This document shows positions 35,129-43,695 of a stretch of 64,000 nt of DNA, piece after piece (within the stretch, counting starts at the first letter, position 1; every line of letters starts with the position of its first letter). Source of the DNA: Acidobacteriaceae bacterium (GTDB taxonomy: Bacteria; Acidobacteriota; Terriglobia; Bryobacterales; Bryobacteraceae); NCBI GenBank assembly GCA_019240405.1, contig JAFAYL010000052.1, positions 1 to 64,000 of the forward strand, given 5' to 3'. The notes under the pieces are model-generated. The model searched no databases. It saw only the letters and a program-made list of their open reading frames with translations, and was not told the origin of the DNA. A program made the translations under genes and the position numbers.

Positions 35129-35573
35129 CAGCAGCCGTTTCGGCCGGCGGTAATGGCGGGCCGATACGTGCAGATTGGCGTCTGAATATTTCCTGCGCTG
35201 CCGGACGCTGCATAACCATGAAAGTGAAGACCCCGAGAACTGTGCCGTAAGGTATCGCGAGACAGCTTAAGGCGGCGATTACGTAAATAAAAACCTTATT
35301 TGTGCGTCGCGCGAGCCAGTATCCGGCCAAGAAAAGGCAACCGGTCCAAGCGATGGCGATGAGAACAGCGATACCAATAACGACAGAAATGATTGGGATT
35401 ATCGCTGGAGGAATCGCGACGCCACGTTCCGCGTTCGTTTTAGAGAGCTCAGAGAGGAACGTAGCGAGAAATCCGAAATATCCCAACACAAGTAGGGAAT
35501 AAAAGCCGATAATTCCGCCTTGGATGTAGTAGCCAATGGTAAGAAGCTTCAGGTCGTGCGCAGTTGTATCCAT
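35115..35573 (-). CDS. Unknown membrane protein (152 aa)
   Basis: A small integral membrane protein with about three hydrophobic helices (about 10-38, 55-85 and 95-120) and a Pro/Ala-rich C-terminal tail. No named family is recognised, though it resembles short acidobacterial membrane proteins. The ATG sits within MDTTAHDLKLL. It overlaps the end of the oxidoreductase gene by 14 bases. Confidence 0.6.
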   Translation of the reverse strand: MDTTAHDLKLLTIGYYIQGGIIGFYSLLVLGYFGFLATFLSELSKTNAERGVAIPPAIIPIISVVIGIAVLIAIAWTGCLFLAGYWLARRTNKVFIYVIAALSCLAIPYGTVLGVFTFMVMQRPAAQEIFRRQSARIGPPLPPAETAAATES

Positions 35574-35763
35574 CTGTTTTTCTGAGCGCAGGTCGAAAAC
35601 ATCTGTGAACTGATTCTAAACCCTACTCGAAGGACACGTCGTTTCCATCCACCTCGGTTATTCTCCGCTGCGCTTAGCCGCAACGCTATCGCGCATGATG
35701 CTTTTACAAGAAGGATTCACGAGCTTGTAACAAGCCGGGTCAATACTCTTACACGGAGGATTA

Positions 35764-37464
35764 TTGATCTTGTTCAGAAAGATTTGTGTTGGAAGCCTTG
35801 GGATCGCTGCTGGTTCTCTCTTCATTTCGGCGGCGTATTCGCAAACGGCGAGTGTACAGCACGTTCTGCTCATCAGCATTGACGGCATGCACGCGGTTGA
35901 TTATTTGAACTGCTCGAAAGGGATCCCGGGTGCGAATGGCGGTGCGCCCTATTGCCCGAATTTGGCAGAGCTTGGCGCGACCGGAATCAACTACCTAAAT
36001 ACATCAACGTCTAAGCCGTCGGATTCTTTTCCCGGTTTGACGGCAATCGTGAGCGGCGGCTCGCCCCGGTTGGAAGGAGCGTTTTACGATGTTGCTTATG
36101 ACCGGTCGCTCGATGCGCCGGCGATGACTACCGGAAACGGAGTTGCAGCCGGGCCCTGCACTCCAGGAGCGGCTCCGACGGGCACCACAACCGAGTACGA
36201 GGAAGGCATAGACATTGATCAGAGTAAGCTGAATGGCGGCATACCAGGCGCGAGTCTCATCGATGGCGGAATAGCAGGCATTCAACCGAAGCGCCTGCCG
36301 CGAGATCCGAAGCACAACTGCGAGCCTGTTTATCCGTGGAATTTTGTTCGGACAAACACGATTTTTGGCGTGGTACACGCGGCTGGAGGCTACACGGCGT
36401 GGGCCGACAAGCACCCATCGTATTCGTCGGTTGCGGGCCCGGGAGATGGAAGCAACGTGGATGATTACTACTCGCCGGAAATCAACTCGCTTGTAGTGCC
36501 GTTACCGGGAATTACGACGCCAACTGGAATGTCATGCGCATCGATTGCGGACCCCTCGCAAACAGGATCCTGGACGGATAGTTTCCTGAATATTCAATGT
36601 TATGACACGCTGAAGGTGAACGCGATTCTGCACGAAATTGATGGAAAAACGCATCTTGGAAATCCCAAGGGCAAGGTTCCCACTCTGTTCGGAATGAATT
36701 TCCAGGTCGTGAGCGTGGGGCAGAAATTAATTGAAAAAGGCTTCGGAAAAGGCGGATATCTGGATGACCAGGGCACGCCCAGCGAGTTGCTGCTGGGCGA
36801 GATCAAATTCGCGGATACCGCCATAGGTGAGATGATCAGCAGGCTAAAGAAAAACGGCCTTTATGATTCGACTCTTGTTGTTATCACCGCGAAGCATGGC
36901 CAATCGCCTATTGACCCCAACCTCTTCTATCCAATTCCGGGACACAGCGGAACCAATGGAGAGACTCCGGCAAACGTTATCGCCGCTTATCTTCCCTATT
37001 CTGAATCTCCTAACAACCCGACGGGAATTGGGCCAACTGAGGACGACGTATCACTGCTCTGGCTTAAGAATTCTAATGACACTGAAAAGGCAGTGGCTTT
37101 GATCGAAGAGCACGGGCATGAGGAGGGCCTCGGGCAGGTATTCTCGGGGAGATCTATCGCTCAGATGTTCAATAGTCCCGGGCTTCCTCCGGATGGCGAT
37201 CCACGAACGCCGGATATTATCGTTACGCCTAACGTAGGAGTCATCTACACAGGAAGCGCGAAAAAACAGGAAGAGCACGGCGGATTCTCGCATGACGACA
37301 CGAACGTGATACTGTTGATCTCACACCCGAGTTTCCCGTCCAGGACGATCACAACCGCAGTAGAAACGAAGCAGGTAGCGCCTACTATTCTGAACGCGCT
37401 CGGATTGAATCCGCAGAGTTTGCAAGCGGTGACTACTGAAGGAACTCAGGTCCTGCCGTATTAG
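35764..37464 (+). CDS. Secreted alkaline-phosphatase-superfamily phosphodiesterase
   Basis: A 566-residue exported hydrolase of the type I phosphodiesterase/nucleotide pyrophosphatase group. The signal peptide ends near AAYSQTA (about 23-29). Metal residues are seen in LLISIDGMHAVDY (Asp40), the nucleophile region PSDSFPGL (Ser88) and a later EEHGGFSHDD. The second metal motif reads TAKHGQSP (375-382), where the family normally has DHG, so one ligand is lysine. It may define a subfamily or lower activity. Start is TTG; GGAGGA lies just before it. Confidence 0.8.
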   Translation: MILFRKICVGSLGIAAGSLFISAAYSQTASVQHVLLISIDGMHAVDYLNCSKGIPGANGGAPYCPNLAELGATGINYLNTSTSKPSDSFPGLTAIVSGGSPRLEGAFYDVAYDRSLDAPAMTTGNGVAAGPCTPGAAPTGTTTEYEEGIDIDQSKLNGGIPGASLIDGGIAGIQPKRLPRDPKHNCEPVYPWNFVRTNTIFGVVHAAGGYTAWADKHPSYSSVAGPGDGSNVDDYYSPEINSLVVPLPGITTPTGMSCASIADPSQTGSWTDSFLNIQCYDTLKVNAILHEIDGKTHLGNPKGKVPTLFGMNFQVVSVGQKLIEKGFGKGGYLDDQGTPSELLLGEIKFADTAIGEMISRLKKNGLYDSTLVVITAKHGQSPIDPNLFYPIPGHSGTNGETPANVIAAYLPYSESPNNPTGIGPTEDDVSLLWLKNSNDTEKAVALIEEHGHEEGLGQVFSGRSIAQMFNSPGLPPDGDPRTPDIIVTPNVGVIYTGSAKKQEEHGGFSHDDTNVILLISHPSFPSRTITTAVETKQVAPTILNALGLNPQSLQAVTTEGTQVLPY

Positions 37465-37480
37465 GCCACGCGGATTAAAT

Positions 37481-38428
37481 TCAGCGCTGGGTAAAGTCGA
37501 CGACGCTGGTGTTGCCGCCACAAACCAGGACGCCGACTCGCTCGCCGACTTCGGGCTGATATCGACGAGAAAGAAGGGCTGCGAGAGCCGCCGCGCCTCC
37601 AGGCTCGGTGGCGACTCGCAATACTTCCCAAAGAGTCTGCTGTGCTTGGTGGATAGCTTCGTCCGGAACGAGCACGACCCCGCGCACGAACGCTTGTGCG
37701 AGGGGGAACATCAAATTTCCGACCCGTTTCGGAGCGAGTGAATCTGCGGCGATTCCTCCCGCTTCTGCATCGACCGGCTCACCCGCCTCGAGTGCGCGGG
37801 TCAAAGTTGGTGCGGCATCAGGCTCGACGGCAATCAGCTTGATGCGGCCGGAATACCAAGCTGCGATGCCGCCAATCAACCCACCACCTCCCACTGCAAC
37901 GAGCAGCGAATCGATATGCGGATCTTGCTGTTCGAACTCCAGCCCCACGGTTCCTTGTCCGAGCAGAGTTTCGGACTGGTCAAACGCGTGAATCGCGAGC
38001 GCGCCCGATTCAGCGGCCCAACGCTCACTCGCGGTAAGCGCTTCTGCGTACCGCTCGCCCGCAATTACGAGTTTCGCCTTATAAGAGCGAATGCGATCGA
38101 CCTTGGATTGCGAAGCTACACTCGGCACAAAGATGGTTGCCGGACGATCTAGTTTCATGGAAGCGAACGCCACCGCGGCTCCGTGATTGCCGCCCGAAGC
38201 GGCTACGACACCGGCCTGAGGAATATCGCGGGTCAATAGGTTCGCGAACGCTCCCCGCGTTTTGAATGACCCTGCGTGTTGGAGAGACTCCAGTTTGAGG
38301 ACCAGTGCAGCTAGATCGAGGCCGAAATCCAAGCCATTGATTTCGATAATTGGCGTCCGGCGGATGTAGGGCCTGATAAGCAGTTCGGTTTTTGCAATGC
38401 CGTTTCGGTCGATCGCGACATTTGGCAT
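37481..38428 (-). CDS. Threonine/serine dehydratase-like PLP enzyme
   Basis: A fold-type II PLP enzyme of 315 residues that deaminates Thr or Ser, or isomerises a related amino acid. The PLP lysine is Lys56 in HAGSFKTRGA, with ASGGNHGAAVAFA and the phosphate-binding VGGGGLIGGIAAW. No regulatory ACT domain follows. ATG at 38428 is chosen because the frame before it runs back into the upstream gene. That start is seven bases after the TPR gene stop, so the two are on one transcript. Confidence 0.82.
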   Translation of the reverse strand: MPNVAIDRNGIAKTELLIRPYIRRTPIIEINGLDFGLDLAALVLKLESLQHAGSFKTRGAFANLLTRDIPQAGVVAASGGNHGAAVAFASMKLDRPATIFVPSVASQSKVDRIRSYKAKLVIAGERYAEALTASERWAAESGALAIHAFDQSETLLGQGTVGLEFEQQDPHIDSLLVAVGGGGLIGGIAAWYSGRIKLIAVEPDAAPTLTRALEAGEPVDAEAGGIAADSLAPKRVGNLMFPLAQAFVRGVVLVPDEAIHQAQQTLWEVLRVATEPGGAAALAALLSRRYQPEVGERVGVLVCGGNTSVVDFTQR

Positions 38429-38435
38429 CCGAATA

Positions 38436-41400
38436 CTAAGCCGCTGTTCCACTAGCCTGCGGTTCAGGCCTTTCAGCATCGTGCGGTTTGTTGTCGGGAG
38501 TATCGTCGCGCTCTGTTTCCATAGCTAGCTCGCAGATCGAAACCTCGGCCGGGGGATCCGCGGCGGCGGCAGATAGACAACGACGGGCCGCCTCTGATTG
38601 AGGATTAAGTTTCAGCACTCGATCCCAGTAATGAGTAGCAATATCTTTCTTGCCCGCTTCAAAGGCAACTACTCCCAGGTTGCAGGTGGCGTCCGCGTTT
38701 GCAGGATCGAGGGTCAGCGCTTCCTGCCATTTGGCAACTGCAAGATCCTTGAAGCCAAGCCTGTAATAACAATTTCCAATTTGATAGGGGATAAAGCTGA
38801 CCTTAGGGGCTAATCGAAAGGCTTCCTGGAATTTGCTGAGAGACTGATCGAAGACTTTGCGGCGATAGAGCGCAGATCCTAAATTGTAATGGACCTGATA
38901 CTTATCTGGCGCGAGATTCGCGGAAACCATATACTGGCGCATTGCATCATCACGTTGCCCGAGCCAATCGTACGCTGTGCCGATATTGTTCTCGATTTGC
39001 GCCTCTTCTTCCTTGCTCAGAATGCGCGTAGAAGGGTCCTTGGAAGGGTTGTCACGAACATCGCGCAGAGCGCTCTGCCAGTACTGGATGGCGCTGTTGT
39101 AGGCTGCCTTTCGATCACCTCCCTGCTTATAATCCGCCTGCTTAAAAGAAACATTTCCCAACGCTCTCGAGAGCAACACGCGGTACTTCGGATTAGTGTC
39201 GTTGGGTGGCGCGAGAGCTCTCTGGTATTCTGCGACGGCATCTTCATAGTCGCCTTGCAGTTCACAAATGCGGCCTCGCTCGTAGCGAAGAGTTGAGTCG
39301 CCCGGAGAGGCAGCAATCGCTTGATCGCATACACTGGCGAGAGATTCAAGCATACGCTTGGCGTCATTCGGGCTTTTCGCGACATAACGAGAACGAGCTG
39401 CCTCGTAGTTCTGCAAACAATTTGGGAAATCCGCTCGCGAGTAGTAAAACCCACCGGCGGACTCGTAGGCCCTGGGGTCCTCTGGGTGCTGCGTGATTAC
39501 AGTGTTGCAGAGCGAGAGGGCCTTCTCCGTATTCTTGGAATGTCCGTATGCATAACATTCGGCCGCGGCCAATTTGCAATCGATGTCTTCCGGCTGCTTA
39601 GCCAGAACGCGGTCGAGGTTCGGCAGCGCAAAATCGTACAGTTGCTGAGCGTGAAAGGCGAGGGCGAGATTTCTCACAAAGGTGAGATTTTCGGGAGCGA
39701 GGTGAATGGCTGTAGCGTAAGAGCGAAAAGCCATCTCCCACCTTCCCAACCTCCGGTAGGCCAAACCCATTGCACTGTGATAGTCGGCTTTCTCAGGATC
39801 CATTCGCACCGCAGTGTCGTGCTCAAAAAGAGCACGTTCATAGTCGCGCCTCGAAAAGTGGATCTGGCCGGCACGATAATGATGCACTGCATCGTCAGGG
39901 GTGGCACTGTGACACGCGGCGAGAGCCAGCTCGTAGTCTTCGTCCGGAATGGGCAATCCCGCATCTTCGTACATTCTCACCATCTGCACAGCGAACAGAC
40001 TGTTACTCAGGTCGGCAGCAAGAGCTTTGCGCCACTCACCGGCAGCCTGCTCGGGTTGAGCCATTTGGAGCTGGAGTTTCGCGATCGCAGCGTGGTATTC
40101 CGCCTTCTGCTTTTCACTGCCTGCGCTCAGTTCGATTGAAGTTCCATACAGCTTTACGGCTGCTGCGTAATCCAGTTTTTCTGCCAAGGCCCCCGCCAGA
40201 TTGGCATACAGAACGGGCTCCTTCGGAGAGCGATCAATGGCGAGGCGATAGTTTTCGCAGGCATTGTCTAGCCGCCCAGTTTTTGGGGCCCCCTGAAGGG
40301 TGAGTGCGTAAGAGTAATAGGCGTTGCCCAATTCGTTGTAATAGGTTCCGCTCGGCGCATCTAGGGCTAGAGCGGTTTGATAGCGCTGGATGGATTCCGG
40401 GTATTTATTTTGACGGTAATAAAGAGCTGCAAGATTCGCTTCGAATATTGCAGTTCGGCCTTGGCGGCCCGCGTTCTTCTGATCTAAATCAATCGCCTGA
40501 AGGTACATTTCTTCTGCTTTTCCAGCATTGCCTTGAGCCAAATAAGTGTTTCCGAGGTTGTTCAATACGTCTGGGTCGGGCGGATCGTGCAAGATGTTAC
40601 TGTACTCTTCGAGAGCGAGATCATACTGGCCGGCGACATAATAGTTCCAACCCCGATCAAAGTGTTCGCTGAAATCGCGATCACGCGTCGAGCCTTCAAC
40701 AACTCCGCCGAGAAATTTTCTCCTCCTTTCGAGCGCCAGGTCAGCGTCATCGGCAGCCCGCCTTACGAGCCCTTGAGTTTCTCTCAGCAACATCGAAGGT
40801 TTTGCTTTCACCTCACGCGCTTCGCGCGGGTCTTGCCGGCGCTTGCCTTGAAAGAGTTTCGAGGACCAAAGCGAGCCGATTTCTTGATCAAAAAGATCGG
40901 CGTAGGCGTATGCGAAAGCCGCAAGTTCCTTAGCTTCGGCGTCGCTCTTGAGGAGCCAGTCCCGAAACTGTGCCTCTTGCTGACGAATGTCATTAAAGCC
41001 CGGATTTGTGTTGGCGGTTTCCAAAGTGTCAAAGAATTCTGGCCAATCAGTTTTGACTTTGACGTACTTCAGCACCACTTGCGGCTGGAAGTTCAAATGC
41101 GCCACGAGCTCGTTGTGAAGATCTTCAATCGCTTCGCTCGCCCATCTATCAGGTAAGTAATACTTCCCGCCTTTCGTCCAAAATAGATCCGACATGACAC
41201 GGTACAGTTTGACGGCGTAAAAGAGAGCCTCTCGCGCCGCATTGCCGGCTGTTTCTTCAATATTGCGTCGGGCCCGCTCGGTACCGCCGCCGTCGATTTG
41301 CATGAGCTGAACGACGCGTTTCGCCCGAAGATAGGCCGTCAGCTTACCTGCCAGCAGGGAGGCATGATTGCTCATCAGGTTATAGGTCGAGGCGAACCGT

Positions 41401-41537
41401 TCCGTGTGCTTTATGACTTGGTCCTGAAGAGCGTATCGCCTGCTGTGTTCAGCGGAGAACCAATCGCTGAACAGTTTGCCGGCCCATCCGGCCACGCCCC
41501 CGACCACGCCGCTGCCAAGAATCGTGAGTAGATCCAC
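38436..41537 (-). CDS. Large membrane-anchored TPR protein (1033 aa)
   Basis: An N-terminal hydrophobic helix (about 2-22) anchors the protein. Residues about 25-290 are an alpha-helical domain I do not recognise, rich in charged residues (for example YNLMSNHASLLAGKLTAYLR). From about 300 to 985 there are TPR-type repeats, at least fifteen by eye (for example VLNNLGNTYLAQGNAGKAEE). The tail is acidic and disordered. No enzyme motif is seen. It probably assembles envelope or membrane complexes; this is inference from TPRs. The dehydratase gene follows after seven bases. Confidence 0.75.
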   Translation of the reverse strand: MDLLTILGSGVVGGVAGWAGKLFSDWFSAEHSRRYALQDQVIKHTERFASTYNLMSNHASLLAGKLTAYLRAKRVVQLMQIDGGGTERARRNIEETAGNAAREALFYAVKLYRVMSDLFWTKGGKYYLPDRWASEAIEDLHNELVAHLNFQPQVVLKYVKVKTDWPEFFDTLETANTNPGFNDIRQQEAQFRDWLLKSDAEAKELAAFAYAYADLFDQEIGSLWSSKLFQGKRRQDPREAREVKAKPSMLLRETQGLVRRAADDADLALERRRKFLGGVVEGSTRDRDFSEHFDRGWNYYVAGQYDLALEEYSNILHDPPDPDVLNNLGNTYLAQGNAGKAEEMYLQAIDLDQKNAGRQGRTAIFEANLAALYYRQNKYPESIQRYQTALALDAPSGTYYNELGNAYYSYALTLQGAPKTGRLDNACENYRLAIDRSPKEPVLYANLAGALAEKLDYAAAVKLYGTSIELSAGSEKQKAEYHAAIAKLQLQMAQPEQAAGEWRKALAADLSNSLFAVQMVRMYEDAGLPIPDEDYELALAACHSATPDDAVHHYRAGQIHFSRRDYERALFEHDTAVRMDPEKADYHSAMGLAYRRLGRWEMAFRSYATAIHLAPENLTFVRNLALAFHAQQLYDFALPNLDRVLAKQPEDIDCKLAAAECYAYGHSKNTEKALSLCNTVITQHPEDPRAYESAGGFYYSRADFPNCLQNYEAARSRYVAKSPNDAKRMLESLASVCDQAIAASPGDSTLRYERGRICELQGDYEDAVAEYQRALAPPNDTNPKYRVLLSRALGNVSFKQADYKQGGDRKAAYNSAIQYWQSALRDVRDNPSKDPSTRILSKEEEAQIENNIGTAYDWLGQRDDAMRQYMVSANLAPDKYQVHYNLGSALYRRKVFDQSLSKFQEAFRLAPKVSFIPYQIGNCYYRLGFKDLAVAKWQEALTLDPANADATCNLGVVAFEAGKKDIATHYWDRVLKLNPQSEAARRCLSAAAADPPAEVSICELAMETERDDTPDNKPHDAERPEPQASGTAA

Positions 41538-41720
41538 AAGTGCTCCCTAGAGCGACATTCTCACGGAAGCTCGCCGCGGAATCAAGTTCACTGTTTGGGT
41601 CATGGGACAGCAAAGTAAGGCAGTGCACAATTGCCTGCAAGCGACACTGGTACCTACTCTTTACTTTCGAGTGTGACCATTTTGACCGAAGGCGCGGTCT
41701 AAGCTTTTAGAGGTTGCTTT

Positions 41721-42284
41721 GTGAGAATGCCCGGAAACTTGGTGTCCTATCTCGCCCTCGCATTATTGATTCCCTCTGCTCAGAGCGCTTCCACTCCCTC
41801 GCCGCGGTTGGAAGGCCACTATATCGCAACCGCCTATTCGCAGCAAGGGACAACGGCCTCAGGGGAGGACACACACCGTCACATAGTTGCCGCCGACCCG
41901 GCGTTTTTGCCTCTGGGCACGCGAATCAAAATCACGAGAGCGGGACGTTACTCGGGCGAGTACGTGGTCGCCGATACAGGACGCAAGATTGCAGGCCGCA
42001 AGCTGGATATTTACATCCCGAACGTAAGAGCGTGCCGGAAATTCGGAAAGAAGCGAGTGAAGGTGAAAGTAATTCAACTCGGGGACAATACCCAAGCCAC
42101 CACCAAGCAAGCGGACCAGGCCGTGAAAGCTGATGTTAAAGCCGACGTTCAGAAAAACGTAGTTGGAAACGCTGCAACCGAAGATGATTGGGCCGCAAAA
42201 CACCGCGCTGAAACAAAAGGAAATGCGGGCTCCACCGCGCCGTCAACCAGTACACCTGCAACAAACCCGCCAAATCCAAAATAG
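41721..42284 (+). CDS. Secreted 3D-domain (double-psi beta-barrel) protein
   Basis: A 187-residue exported protein with a signal peptide (about 1-22) and a 3D domain. It has TAYSQQGTTASGE near 37-49, HIVAADPAFLPLGTRIKI and the conserved aspartates of GEYVVADTGRKIAGRKLDIY. Similar domains occur in MltA-type lytic transglycosylases and Bacillus resuscitation-like proteins and act on peptidoglycan. Residues 125-187 are a low-complexity tail. Start GTG is supported by AGAGG; an ATG two codons later is possible. Confidence 0.8.
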   Translation: MRMPGNLVSYLALALLIPSAQSASTPSPRLEGHYIATAYSQQGTTASGEDTHRHIVAADPAFLPLGTRIKITRAGRYSGEYVVADTGRKIAGRKLDIYIPNVRACRKFGKKRVKVKVIQLGDNTQATTKQADQAVKADVKADVQKNVVGNAATEDDWAAKHRAETKGNAGSTAPSTSTPATNPPNPK

Positions 42285-42334
42285 TCGATCTCTGCGTTAC
42301 CCTAAATTGAATCTCGAAACACTAAATCACAGGT

Positions 42335-43352
42335 ATGGTGGGGAACACCGTTTCGCACTATCGCATTATCGAGAAGCTCGGTGGCGGCGCAATGGGCGTT
42401 GTGTACCGCTCAGAGGATCTGAAGCTGGGCCGAGAAGTGGTCTTGAAGTTCCTTGCCGAAGACTTGGCACCCGACCCGGGCGCGGTGGAGCGTTTCAAGC
42501 GCGAGGCGCGAGCCGCGTCCGCGATTAATCATTCGCATATCTGCACGATTTAAGAGATCGGCGAATTCAATGGAATGCCATTCCTCGCCATCGAGCTGCT
42601 TGAAGGCGAGACGCTCAAGCAAAAAATCGGCGGCCGACCGGCCAGTCCTGATAAAATTGCTGGACTGGGCGATCCAGATCACGTCCGGCCTAGCGGCAGC
42701 ACACGAGCGCGGAATTGTGCATCGCGATTTAAACCGGCAAACCTTTTCATCACTACAACGGATCAAGTGAAGATCCTTGATTTCGGGTTGGCGAAGCTGA
42801 TCTTGGAGCTCCGACCTGTTGTAGCGGCGGGATCAAATAACACAATGACTGCGGTACAGACGGACCCCGCGGGCATGATAGGAACGCCAGCCTACATGTC
42901 ACCGGAACAGGCGCACGGGGACAAGATTGATGCAAGAAGCGATCTTTTCAGTCTCGGGGTGGTGTTGTATGAAATGGCAACGGGAGAGTTGCCGTTTCAG
43001 GGAACGAGCGGGGCCGCCACTATCGCTTCACTCCTGCGTGATTCTCCCGCTCCAGCAGTTCGCTTGAATCCGGCATTGCCACCGGAGCTCATTAAAGCGA
43101 GTGAAGCGCGCCAGGGACTCGAGTCCGCTGACTACAACTGTCTTTTCCGGCGTGTCGTCCTTAGCGGGTTTTATCAGGTTCACTACTCGCGGCCGCTGCG
43201 GGTGCGCTTATCGCCGGAGCTATCGCATTGCGCTTGACCCGTCGAATTCCTCCCCCGCGAGTTTTGAGCACAACGCAAATCACTAACGACAGGCAGGAAA
43301 AGTCCGCGCCCTTCTTAGTGGACGGTTCGCGGCTGTATTTCAACACGGGAAA
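42335..43352 (+). pseudogene. Ser/Thr protein kinase with TolB-like tail, decayed
   Basis: From ATG 42335 a PknB-type kinase begins: [20 protein letters not shown] (8-27). A TAA at 42551 replaces the Tyr of ICTIYEIGE. The frame then continues with EIGEFNGMPFLAIELLEGET. Near 42645 a frameshift moves homology to another frame (LLDWAIQITSGLAAAHERG, VHRDL), and near 42735 it returns (KPANLFITTTDQVKILDFGL). PAYMSPEQAHG and later domain fragments follow, then TTQITNDRQEKSAPFLVDGS of the TolB-like extracellular part. Homology stops at about 43352, exactly where the repeat cluster starts. Confidence 0.85.
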
Positions 43353-43357
43353 CTATC

Positions 43358-43614
43358 TGGGTTCGTTTCGTAAATCGTGGTCGCTCGCCCAAATTGGGTT
43401 CGTTTGGCAAATAACAGGTCCTCTGGCCCACTAGATCTTTCGGAGCAGCGGATCCGGCAACAGGTCAGCCGAATCGAGTTCGTTTCGCAAAAGGAGGGTG
43501 CCGCGCCTGAATTGGGTTCGTTTCGTAAAACCGCCCGCTCTTCCGGGCCGGATCGGCTTCGTTTCGTAATCCGCACGTCTGGTCCCAAAAGCGGACAGCA
43601 GTTCGTTTGGTAGT
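43358..43614. repeat. Cluster of six short degenerate repeats (GTTCGTTTCGTAAA type)
   Basis: Copies of a 14-base core at 43361, 43398, 43478, 43516, 43557 and 43601: GTTCGTTT(C/G)G(T/C)A(A/G)(A/T) with the third base T, and CTTC in copy 5. Starts are 37 to 44 bases apart, except one 80-base step that could hide a lost copy near 43436. Several copies carry ATTGG in front. Spacers are unique. In the reverse frames the unit encodes RNEPN, AKRTQF or ETNP, matching repeats I recall from Planctomycetes hypothetical proteins. No function is known. Confidence 0.7.
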
Positions 43615-43621
43615 TTCGGCC

Positions 43622-43677
43622 TTGTACCGTCAATTCAGTCGTTTACGATAGATTCGACCGCTGGCCGCTGAAATGCA
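43622..43677 (+). promoter_or_regulatory. Candidate promoters of the exporter cassette
   Basis: TTGTAC (43622-43627) and TACGAT (43644-43649), 16 bases apart, form a fair sigma-70 promoter. A second candidate is sigma-54 type: GG at 43663-43664 and GC at 43675-43676 in TGGCCGCTGAAATGCA have the required ten-base gap. Its start point would fall at about 43688 inside the ribosome-binding site, so it is weaker. Confidence 0.35.
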
Positions 43678-43695
43678 TCCTATAAGGAGTTAAGA

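Noticed and set aside
39321-40139. Long forward-strand frame opposite the TPR gene
   Set aside because: It is antisense to a strongly repeat-patterned real protein and shows no motif; the same holds for other long antisense frames such as 30674-31546 and 12229-12885.
43358-43614. CRISPR array
   Set aside because: Core units are only 14 bases and degenerate, spacing varies from 37 to 80 bases, and there are no cas genes.
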